Made by a program: the position numbers and the translations under genes. Under the pieces are notes generated by a model. It ran no database searches. It was not told the origin of the DNA and saw only the letters and a program-made list of their open reading frames with translations. DNA of 64,000 nucleotides from Brumimicrobium glaciale (GTDB lineage: Bacteria; Bacteroidota; Bacteroidia; Flavobacteriales_D; Crocinitomicaceae), in contig NZ_SETE01000001.1 of assembly GCF_004152935.1 (NCBI RefSeq), positions 558,001 through 622,000 of the forward strand, in the 5' to 3' direction. Below, in pieces: positions 7,928 to 14,825 of this stretch (within the stretch, counting starts at the first letter, position 1; each line of letters begins with the position of its first letter).

Positions 7928-9274
7928 ATTCAAAAACAACCCACATACCGTTCCATTTGGAAATTAGCATTACCAGCTATGCTTGGTGGAATCGTGGAAC
8001 CCGTTCTTTCATTAACAGACCTCGCAGTAGTTGGAAATATCGGTTATGATAGCTTTGCAGATTCCAACGAAAATCTATCGGCAGTTGCAGCAGTGGGAAT
8101 TGCAGGAAGTTTAATTTCTGCTTTGGTTTGGATTTTTGCTCAAATGAAAAGTGCAATTTCGGCAGTAGTTTCGCAAGCTTATGGTTCAATGAGAATGCGC
8201 GTAATGTCCAGTTTGATTCCACAAATGATATACTTCAATGCCATTGTTGGAGTTTTGGCTATGCTAGGAACATATTTTACTTCCGCTTGGGTTTTCGAAA
8301 ATTTACTTTCTGCAACTGGTCCTATTTTGGAAGATGCCACAGCGTATTTCAATATTCGGGTTTTAGGATTTCCTTTAACGCTAATCACGTTCTCGATTTT
8401 TGGCGTTTTTAGAGGCGTGCAAAATACGTGGTGGGCCATGGTGATTTCAATTATCGGAGGAAGTGTGAATATTATCTTGGATTTTATTTTCGTCTTGGGT
8501 TGGTGGGATTTAGTTGAGCCAATGGGAGTAGAAGGAGCAGCTTGGGCAAGTTTCATTGCTCAGATTGTGATGTTTGTGCTCACCATTTACTTCCTGTTGT
8601 ATAAATCAAAAATCAAGTTAATTCACACTTTAAGAATTAGTCCAGAGTTTGTAGGCCTTTTATTGATTGCTGGAAACCTTGTCTTGAGAACAATTGTTCT
8701 AAATATTGCTTTAATGTTAACGCACAAATTCGCCAATATTTACGGAACTGCTCAAGCAGCAACTCACGCTGTAATGCTTAATTTATGGATGTTCTCTGCC
8801 TTCTTTTTGGATTCTTTTGCAACTTCAGCGAATGCTATGGCAGGGAAATTCTTGGGAGCGAGAAATAAAGAAGCAATGCAAAGAAACCTCAACCGTAATC
8901 TGCTTTTAAGTGTAATTGTCTCTTTTGCTTTGGCCGGATTACTCTTGATTTTTAATAGTTCGGTAATGGGATTGATTATTAATAACGAAGAAGTTTGGAA
9001 TTTATACCCTTTAATTCTACCATTATTTGCGCTTTGTTTACCCATAAATGCACTTGCTTTTACTTTGGATGGTGTTTTTAAAGGAATGGGAAAAGCAAAG
9101 TTTTTGAGAAATATCTTATTTATTTCTACAATATTTGGATTTTTACCTGTATTATTAATCGGACATCAGTTTATGCCGGGACTACAAATAATATGGTATG
9201 CGATTATAATGTGGATGGTACTGCGCGGATTTATTCCTTACTTTTATTTTAAAAAGTGGATAAAACGTTTTTAA
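7928..9274 (+). CDS. MATE family multidrug/metabolite exporter (probable ATT start)
   Basis: A twelve-helix MATE transporter, about 448 residues if started at 7928, for cation-coupled export across the inner membrane. The first ATG (7979) would cut away residues that read as the first half of helix 1 (YRSIWKLALPA before MLGGIVEPVLSLTDLAVVGN). The frame is open only back to the TAA at 7916-7918 and contains no ATG, GTG or TTG before 7979; ATT at 7928 in the context AAAATTCAAAAACAA is the only start-like codon. A TACCTTTA -7-like element at 7901-7908 fits a start there. Helices, including FGVFRGVQNTWWAM and VEGAAWASFIAQ, are typical of the family. Substrate unknown. Confidence 0.85.
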   Translation: MQKQPTYRSIWKLALPAMLGGIVEPVLSLTDLAVVGNIGYDSFADSNENLSAVAAVGIAGSLISALVWIFAQMKSAISAVVSQAYGSMRMRVMSSLIPQMIYFNAIVGVLAMLGTYFTSAWVFENLLSATGPILEDATAYFNIRVLGFPLTLITFSIFGVFRGVQNTWWAMVISIIGGSVNIILDFIFVLGWWDLVEPMGVEGAAWASFIAQIVMFVLTIYFLLYKSKIKLIHTLRISPEFVGLLLIAGNLVLRTIVLNIALMLTHKFANIYGTAQAATHAVMLNLWMFSAFFLDSFATSANAMAGKFLGARNKEAMQRNLNRNLLLSVIVSFALAGLLLIFNSSVMGLIINNEEVWNLYPLILPLFALCLPINALAFTLDGVFKGMGKAKFLRNILFISTIFGFLPVLLIGHQFMPGLQIIWYAIIMWMVLRGFIPYFYFKKWIKRF

Positions 9275-9384
9275 TAGACTCTTTTTATAACGAACAAAAG
9301 TTATTTTTGTTGGGTGTTTGGTTATCAACCCACTCAAAGTTGATGTCCGTCATTAATAACACATAAATATATTTAATAGAATAG

Positions 9385-11007
9385 ATGGGTACAGTAGATT
9401 TAGACGCAATATATATAGATGCAATTTGGTTATCAATGGCTTTTTTAAGTGGATTGTTGATGAAGCGTTTAGGACTTCCTGCATTGTTAGGCTTTCTTGC
9501 GACTGGATTTTTCCTTAGTATTTCAGGTTTTACAGAAGGTAATTTAAAGGAAATTTTAGGTCCACTTTCTGATTTAGGGATTATCTTGCTCTTGTTTACC
9601 ATCGGATTAAAAATCAAAATTAAGCAACTGATTAAACCCGAAATATTGATTACTGCTTCCTCTCACATTATTATTACAACACTTGCTATAGGTGGAGTTA
9701 TTTTTGGGGTGAGTTTCTTAGGAATTCAGTATTTCGCTGATATGTCAATTCAATCTGCATTGACAATTGGTTTTGCATTGAGCTTTTCAAGTACTGTTTT
9801 TATTGTAAAGTCACTTGAAGAACGTGGAGAAATTACTTCCCGACATGGACGTTTTGCTATTGGAATTTTGGTTGTACAAGATATCTTTGCGGTTGTCTTT
9901 TTAACGGTTTCTAAAAGTGTAATGCCTTCTGTTTGGGTATTGGCTTTGCCTATTTATTTATATGTCATAAAATTAGTTTTAGACCGACTACTTAATAAAG
10001 CGGGTCATGGTGAATTACTGACTGTTTTTGGTTTCTTCGCACCTCTAATTGCTGGCGCACTCGCTTTTGACTTAGTTGATTTGAAATATGACCTAGGTGC
10101 TCTGGTAATCGGAATGCTAATGGTAAATCATCCAAGAAAAGAGGAGCTGTACGACAGAATGTTGAGCTATAAGGATTTCTTTTTAATTGGATTCTTTATC
10201 AATATCGGATTGTCGGGAGTACCTTCATTAACAAATATCATTATCGCGTTTTCACTTCTGATATTCGTAGTATTCAAAGGACTTTTGTTTATTCGAATAT
10301 TCTCTTATTTCCAACTACGGGCCAGAACAAATTTCCTGACTTCTTTGCACTTGTCAAATTACAGTGAATTTGGACTAATCGTGGGTGCTGTTGCTGTTTC
10401 AAATGGAATGATAGACAGTGATTGGCTGACAACGTTAGCTATATTTATGAGCCTTTCTTTCTTACTTTCTTCACCAATTATTTCTCGTTCTTATGAATTG
10501 TTTGAGAAATATCAAGGTACATTAACGAAGTGGAACAGAACATCAAAAGAGATAGATAAACAAGCTCAAATTAGCGGAGAAGCAAAGTATGTTATCATTG
10601 GTTTGGGAAGTATTGGTTTGCCTGCTTATTATCACCTCAAGGAAAGTTTTCCAGACTCTGTAATTGGAGTCGATTATAATGGAGACAAGGTCAATCAACT
10701 TAAAGAAGAAGGGAATAATGTTGTTTGGGGAGATTCCACCGATAGAGATTTCTGGGATGAATCGAATTGGGAAAGAGTAGATGTTGTTGTTTTAGCAATG
10801 AGTGATTATGCCTCAAATCACAACACGATGAAGCAAATCAATAAAATGAAAACGAGAGAATTCAAAATTGCTGCTATCTGTCATTATGAAGATGAAAAAG
10901 AAATATTCGAAAAACTGAATGTAGATTATATCTATGACTATAAAAGCTCAGTTGGAGAAGATTTCGCGCAACACGCAATGGAGAAAAGCCGTAAAGTGGT
11001 ACTTTAA
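9385..11007 (+). CDS. CPA2-type monovalent cation:proton antiporter with TrkA-N domain (Kef-like)
   Basis: 540 residues. Roughly 1-380 form a 12-13 helix Na+/H+ exchanger domain (MKRLGLPALLGFLATG, LLLFTIGLKIK, FALSFSSTVFIVKSLEERGE, GILVVQDIFAVVF); about 400-540 form a cytoplasmic Rossmann TrkA-N domain (YVIIGLGSIGLPAYYHL, GVDYNGDKVNQL, GDSTDRDFWDE) that binds NAD(H) in related proteins. It probably effluxes potassium or exchanges Na+ for H+, gated by nucleotide. It stands alone with no KefF/KefG-type ancillary gene. Confidence 0.85.
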   Translation: MGTVDLDAIYIDAIWLSMAFLSGLLMKRLGLPALLGFLATGFFLSISGFTEGNLKEILGPLSDLGIILLLFTIGLKIKIKQLIKPEILITASSHIIITTLAIGGVIFGVSFLGIQYFADMSIQSALTIGFALSFSSTVFIVKSLEERGEITSRHGRFAIGILVVQDIFAVVFLTVSKSVMPSVWVLALPIYLYVIKLVLDRLLNKAGHGELLTVFGFFAPLIAGALAFDLVDLKYDLGALVIGMLMVNHPRKEELYDRMLSYKDFFLIGFFINIGLSGVPSLTNIIIAFSLLIFVVFKGLLFIRIFSYFQLRARTNFLTSLHLSNYSEFGLIVGAVAVSNGMIDSDWLTTLAIFMSLSFLLSSPIISRSYELFEKYQGTLTKWNRTSKEIDKQAQISGEAKYVIIGLGSIGLPAYYHLKESFPDSVIGVDYNGDKVNQLKEEGNNVVWGDSTDRDFWDESNWERVDVVVLAMSDYASNHNTMKQINKMKTREFKIAAICHYEDEKEIFEKLNVDYIYDYKSSVGEDFAQHAMEKSRKVVL

Positions 11008-11010
11008 ATC

Positions 11011-11227
11011 AATTACGAATTTTCTAATTACGAATTACGAATTCGTGGTTTGTGTTCGCTTTGCTCAGGTTGATTTATAAAGATATAGCGGGTCTTTAAA
11101 ATAAATAAGGTTTGAATTTCTCAGTGTATTAGTAATTAGAGTTCTACTCAAAGTCATAAAACATACTATTCAAGTATTAAATACGATGCTGATAATTCGT
11201 AATTAATCATTCGTAATTCATAATTAC
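11011..11227. repeat. Intergenic element bounded by inverted AATTACGAATT repeats
   Basis: 11011-11045 carries three copies of a AATTACGAATT-type unit and 11191-11227 carries their inverse (AATTCGTAATT units). The gene-free space between the antiporter and gldA is thus flanked by opposed repeats, and the right end reaches into the gldA stop codon. A decayed MITE-like element or a double terminator are both possible. Confidence 0.5.
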
Positions 11228-12126
11228 CTAGTGTAGTCTTTGAAAACCTCTTCCAAGGTCTTTTCTTCTTTACGAATCGTCAAAATCAGTAAATTCTCTT
11301 CTTGCGCATACGCTGCAATGGTTTTACGTAAGTCAATTCCAGAATCAGATTTGACTAAGAATGTTGTTTTGGTAATTTCTTCAACCCTTGAAATATTTGG
11401 AACTTTAGCTAAACGATTTCTAGAAATTTCAGTATCAAATTCAACAAATACCACCTGACTATTTACATCGGATTGTAATTCACTAGCTTTTGCATTGGCT
11501 ACCAATTTACCGTTTTTGATAATGATTACTCTGTCACAAATCGCTTCAACTTCCTGCATGATATGCGTTGAAAGCATTACTGTTTTTTCTTTACCAATTT
11601 TTCTGATTAACTCACGAATTTCTGACAATTGATTTGGATCTAAACCAGAAGTTGGCTCATCTAAAATAAGTACCTCAGGATCATGAATAATTGCTTGAGC
11701 TAATCCAACCCTTTGTCTATATCCTTTCGAAAGTTGCCCAATTACTTTGTGTTGTTCTTTTTGCAGTCCAACCAATTCAATTACTTCAGCAACTCTGTCT
11801 TTTAGCTTCTTTACTTTGTAGATTTTCCCCACAAAAGCTAGGTATTCCTTAACGTACATGTCCAAATACAATGGGTTGTGTTCAGGAAGATAACCGATTT
11901 TCTTTCTTACTTCAAGCGAATGCTTTTTTATGTCCATTCCACAAACTTCAACGCTTCCTTCTGTTGCAGGAATAAAACTGGTAATGATCTTCATTGTAGT
12001 CGATTTTCCAGCTCCGTTTGGACCTAAGAAACCTAAGATTTCACCGTTTTTCGCTTCAAAAGAAATATTGTCTACTGCGGCTTGTTCTCCGTAGTATTTG
12101 GTAAGATGTTTTACAGAAATTGACAT
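11224..12126 (-). CDS. gldA: Gliding motility-associated ABC transporter ATP-binding protein GldA
   Basis: 300-residue ABC ATPase: Walker A GPNGAGKS (35-42), Q-loop YLPEHNPLY, signature LSKGYRQRVGLAQA, Walker B VLILDEPTSGLDP, switch His in MLSTHIMQEVEAICD. The LPEHNPLYLDMYVKEYL stretch and the C-terminal extension after 215 match GldA of Flavobacterium as I remember it. GldA works with membrane subunits GldF and GldG, whose genes are not adjacent here. A relaxed -7 (TATCTTCG, minus strand) lies about 20 bases before the ATG. A general ABC-2 exporter ATPase is the alternative. Confidence 0.8.
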   Translation of the reverse strand: MSISVKHLTKYYGEQAAVDNISFEAKNGEILGFLGPNGAGKSTTMKIITSFIPATEGSVEVCGMDIKKHSLEVRKKIGYLPEHNPLYLDMYVKEYLAFVGKIYKVKKLKDRVAEVIELVGLQKEQHKVIGQLSKGYRQRVGLAQAIIHDPEVLILDEPTSGLDPNQLSEIRELIRKIGKEKTVMLSTHIMQEVEAICDRVIIIKNGKLVANAKASELQSDVNSQVVFVEFDTEISRNRLAKVPNISRVEEITKTTFLVKSDSGIDLRKTIAAYAQEENLLILTIRKEEKTLEEVFKDYTR

Positions 12127-12221
12127 GGTATAATTTTATAGTACGAAGATAGGATATTGTAACATTTTGAGTCTTATAATCTGTTAAAAGATTTTGTTGT
12201 TCATGTTTTTCGAAGGAAAAT

Positions 12222-12262
12222 CGCGCGTTAAACATTACCAATTAAACATTAATAATTATTTC
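12222..12262. repeat. Short dispersed repeat (CGCGCGTTAAACATTA family)
   Basis: The 16 bases CGCGCGTTAAACATTA at 12222-12237 occur again, identical and in the same orientation, at 23445-23460. Both are followed by further TTAAACATTAATAATTA-like words. This one overlaps the end of the small secreted-peptide frame. Confidence 0.55.
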
Positions 12263-12355
12263 CATGGTTTTATCCAAAAAAGCAAATTCCGCATACTGGG
12301 CGAACCCAATAGCGGAATTTGTAATCATTAATAGAAGTACGAAAACGTTCTTCAT
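12242..12355 (-). CDS. Possible small secreted peptide, 37 residues
   Basis: A 37-codon frame from the ATG at 12353-12355 begins MKNVFVLLLMITNSAIGFAQ, a convincing short signal peptide ending in a typical AQ cleavage site, then 17 residues (YAEFAFLDKT and an Ile-rich end). It begins 8 bases after the stop of the DUF1573 gene on the same strand. It may be a genuine exported peptide or the surviving 5' end of a gene whose remainder was lost to the dispersed repeat that overlaps its end. No function can be given. Confidence 0.45.
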   Translation of the reverse strand: MKNVFVLLLMITNSAIGFAQYAEFAFLDKTMEIIINV

Positions 12356-12363
12356 ATTTTAAA

Positions 12364-12813
12364 TTAGTTTACTGCTGGTGCACCACTGTTGTTAACAGGT
12401 GCTCCTCCTTGAGGTGCAGCTTTTACATTTCCTTTGATACGAATAGTTTTTGTTGGCTCGTTAGTCGCATTTGATTGTAACGTAACGCTTTTTCCAATAA
12501 TCCCTACACGTTTAGTGTCATACTTTACTTTTATAACTCCTGATTTTCCTGGAGCGATTGGCTCACGTGGCCATTGTGGTACAGTACATCCACAAGATCC
12601 TTTTGCGTTTGAAATAACTAAAGGCTCGTTTCCTGTGTTTGTAAACTTAAATTCACAAGTTCCGTCTGCATATTGACTAATTGTTCCGTAGTCATGTGTT
12701 TCTTTTTCAAATTCAATTTGTGCTCCTGATTCAACAGCTGATTGAGCGATTGCTGAGTTCATTCCTAAAAATGCGGTGAACAATAGGCTTAGTGTAAATA
12801 GTACTTTTTTCAT
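12364..12813 (-). CDS. DUF1573 domain secreted protein
   Basis: 149 residues from the ATG at 12811-12813, which puts a clean signal peptide first (MKKVLFTLSLLFTAFLG, cleavage near AIAQ); the frame extends to a TTG 24 bases upstream, but that would bury the signal. The mature part is a DUF1573 immunoglobulin-like domain (HDYGTISQYADG, FKFTNTGNEPLVISNAKGSCGCTVPQWP, GVIKVKYDTK) with a proline/glycine-rich end. The CGC motif is conserved in the family; exact function is unknown. Minus-strand -7 TATATTTG at 12835-12842 is a perfect promoter match just upstream. Confidence 0.85.
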   Translation of the reverse strand: MKKVLFTLSLLFTAFLGMNSAIAQSAVESGAQIEFEKETHDYGTISQYADGTCEFKFTNTGNEPLVISNAKGSCGCTVPQWPREPIAPGKSGVIKVKYDTKRVGIIGKSVTLQSNATNEPTKTIRIKGNVKAAPQGGAPVNNSGAPAVN

Positions 12814-12834
12814 GTTTATAATTTTAGTTTCAAC

Positions 12835-12842
12835 CAAATATA
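12835..12842 (-). promoter_or_regulatory. Bacteroidota -7 element for the DUF1573 gene
   Basis: TATATTTG on the minus strand matches TAnnTTTG exactly, 21 bases upstream of the ATG. It also argues for the 12813 start, since the upstream TTG start (12835-12837) lies inside the element. Confidence 0.55.
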
Positions 12843-12865
12843 TATCGAATTAACCTAGCATTCAG

Positions 12866-12922
12866 TTTTTTAACAAAGCCTTAACACGAAAGGCTTATTG
12901 AAGTTAAAGCTTTGTTAAAAAA
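12866..12922. repeat. Long stem-loop upstream of the DUF1573 promoter
   Basis: TTTTTTAACAAAGC (12866-12879) pairs with 12909-12922 over 14 bases; one mismatch further in, TTAAC/GTTAA adds 5 more pairs. A-run and T-run ends make it terminator-like in both directions, but neither neighbouring gene ends close by. Confidence 0.5.
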
Positions 12923-13117
12923 TGAGCTAAAACCTATCTTTTATGAAAAAAAAAACGGTTCTATATGATTTTATGTGGGTAGTTTTAAAATCTATGGTTT
13001 TAATTGAAGCTAAACGATTGTTAATTTGGTTCTACTTTTATTCAAATGGAAACTTTCTATTAAAATAAATTTCTCTTAATCTTATAAGTCCTTGTTAATT
13101 AAGTATTTATTATTCTA

Positions 13118-13312
13118 AGTCCCCGAGGGACGGCATGTTAATATGGATGGACGTAAGTCCATCCGCCAAACGATACAAACCGAAACAAAACCTAACAAAA
13201 TCGACCTAATTGCATGCGATTAGGTCGATTTTGTTGGGTTTTGTATTATCTCTATTTGTTTTAAACCAAGGACTTACTTCCTTGGCTATCAATATGCCCT
13301 CCCGCCGGGAAT
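13118..13312. repeat. Composite nested inverted-repeat element, about 195 bases
   Basis: The gene-free stretch 12923-13578 holds this element. Its core is a 26-base-pair hairpin (13185-13210 with 13219-13244, loop TGCATGCG, one G-T pair). On the left sits an 8-pair hairpin (13145-13152/13157-13164), on the right a 7-pair hairpin (13266-13272/13279-13285), and the outermost arms 13118-13144 and 13287-13312 (CCCCGAGGGACGGCAT versus ATGCCCTCCCGCCGGG) pair imperfectly. Words like GGGACGGCAT recur between genes in many Bacteroidota. The rest of the gap (13313-13578) shows nothing recognisable. Confidence 0.7.
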
Positions 13313-13578
13313 AATTAATTGAAATACAGACCGCCATGTGCTTTCTTGTAAAAATGAAATGATAATTCTGATAAATACTTTAAAATACAACTCGTGTAGG
13401 TTACAGTTAAATGCGTAGTAGAACTATTAATTCTTTCGAAGGATTAAGATTACCCACAGTATTTCATATAGAGCCAAAAAAACCATCTGCATAGTTAACA
13501 GATTGGATTATAATTCTAACAAAAGTCTTTACGTGTTGTACTTTAAAAGATTAAATCGTATTGAATAATCTATAAATA

Positions 13579-14175
13579 TTATTGCGGGTGCTCTGTTTTT
13601 ACCTTTTCCATATCACCTATTATTTGAAGTTCAATAAGTTCTTCAAAAGATTTGTCGATATGTTCTAAACGAAATTCATATTGTTCACGCTTTTCTTCAG
13701 ACAGATTTTCAATAGCCAACAAACGATTAGCATAATGCTTGATCTTTTCTTTGTTATTCATATTGTAATCGTAATAATTCATTTGCAATTCCAACAAACC
13801 AATTTTATCTTCTGTATTTGGATAGTTATTCAATAAAGTATCTCTCCATTTTACAGCTTCTTCCTCAATATTTAGTTGAAGATATATTCCAGCAATTTTC
13901 CCTAACGCTTTTTCTGCATAAGGATCATTTGGGAAGGTTTGATAAAAGTCTTTGTTTCTATTAATCGCTTCATGATAAGCAACCCTGTTCATTTTGTATT
14001 CTGGTGATTTAATCGCTTCATCCATCATGACTTTCAAAGAATCATCCATTTCCTTAATGGAAGCTTTCATACTTTCCACAGTCATTTCTTCTTTTTCTTC
14101 CTTTACTTCTTCATTATTTGAATTACACGAAGCAAATACAATCAGCACACTAAAAACGTAAATTATTTTTTTCAT
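13579..14175 (-). CDS. TPR-like lipoprotein of unknown function
   Basis: 198 residues. A lipoprotein signal peptide ends at Cys17 (FSVLIVFASC), followed by a charged coiled-coil-like linker (EEVKEEKEEMTVESM) and helical repeats of TPR character (YQTFPNDPYAEKALGKIAGIYLQLN, EEEAVKWRDTLLNNYPNTEDK). It overlaps the end of def by one base (TAATG), so the two are translated together. Probably an outer-membrane or periplasmic adaptor; no specific family recognised. Confidence 0.75.
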   Translation of the reverse strand: MKKIIYVFSVLIVFASCNSNNEEVKEEKEEMTVESMKASIKEMDDSLKVMMDEAIKSPEYKMNRVAYHEAINRNKDFYQTFPNDPYAEKALGKIAGIYLQLNIEEEAVKWRDTLLNNYPNTEDKIGLLELQMNYYDYNMNNKEKIKHYANRLLAIENLSEEKREQYEFRLEHIDKSFEELIELQIIGDMEKVKTEHPQ

Positions 14176-14771
14176 TATCTTTTTCTTTTAGTAACGGGAA
14201 ATTTCATGCGGTAGTCTATATCAACTATACCTTTTGAAATATTAGCTAGTTTTTTAGTTAATAATTTTTTCTTTAGGGTAGAAAGATGATCTGTAAATAA
14301 GATTCCATCTACGTGATCATATTCATGTTGAATAATTCGTGCAGCATATCCATCATAAGACTCTTCATGGAATTTAAAATTCTCATCAAAATAGGTAATG
14401 GTAATTTTTTCTTTTCTAAAAACGTCTTCTCTAATCGTTGGAATACTCAAACATCCTTCTTGAAAAGACCATTCTTCACCTGTTTCTTCTTCAATAATTG
14501 GATTGATGAAAACTTTTTTAAATCCATCTAAACCTGCTGCTTTAGGATCTGGTTCGCCATCTTCGTCATCTTCTGCAAAAGGTGATGCATCAACAATGAA
14601 TATTCTAATAGATTTTCCAATTTGAGGTGCAGCTAGCCCAACTCCATGCGCGTTATACATCGTTTCCCACATGTTGTCGATAAGTTCCTTCAAACCTTCA
14701 TAATCCTTATCTATTTCAACTCCTTCAGCTTTTAATACGGGGTCACCATATGCTACAATAGGTAATATCAT
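14175..14771 (-). CDS. def: Peptide deformylase
   Basis: Fe2+/Zn2+ hydrolase of 198 residues removing the formyl group from new proteins. All three motifs are intact: GVGLAAPQIG (43-52), EEWSFQEGCLSIP (EGCLS, metal Cys) and QHEYDHVDG (HExxH). The acidic insertion between motifs 1 and 2 (FAEDDEDGEPDPKAAGLDG) is seen in Bacteroidota enzymes. TACTTTTG, a perfect -7 element, lies on the minus strand at 14788-14795. It leads a two-gene unit with the TPR lipoprotein. Confidence 0.96.
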   Translation of the reverse strand: MILPIVAYGDPVLKAEGVEIDKDYEGLKELIDNMWETMYNAHGVGLAAPQIGKSIRIFIVDASPFAEDDEDGEPDPKAAGLDGFKKVFINPIIEEETGEEWSFQEGCLSIPTIREDVFRKEKITITYFDENFKFHEESYDGYAARIIQHEYDHVDGILFTDHLSTLKKKLLTKKLANISKGIVDIDYRMKFPVTKRKR

Positions 14772-14787
14772 ACTTTAATAATTTCTA

Positions 14788-14795
14788 CAAAAGTA
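14788..14795 (-). promoter_or_regulatory. -7 element for def
   Basis: Minus-strand TACTTTTG matches TAnnTTTG exactly, 16 bases before the def ATG. No clear -33 TTTG at the usual spacing. Confidence 0.5.
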
Positions 14796-14825
14796 ATGAT
14801 TCAAAAGGACAAAAGCTTAATTTGA

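Noticed and set aside
7765-8049. 94-codon + strand frame through the tandem repeat into the MATE gene
   Set aside because: Low-complexity Thr/Pro/Gln product from the repeat; overlaps the MATE gene in another frame that has clear family residues.
13118-13312. CRISPR array or tRNA in the repeat-rich gaps
   Set aside because: Repeats are inverted, not regularly spaced direct repeats with unique spacers, and no cloverleaf with a TTC-type arm and CCA-like end could be drawn in any gap.
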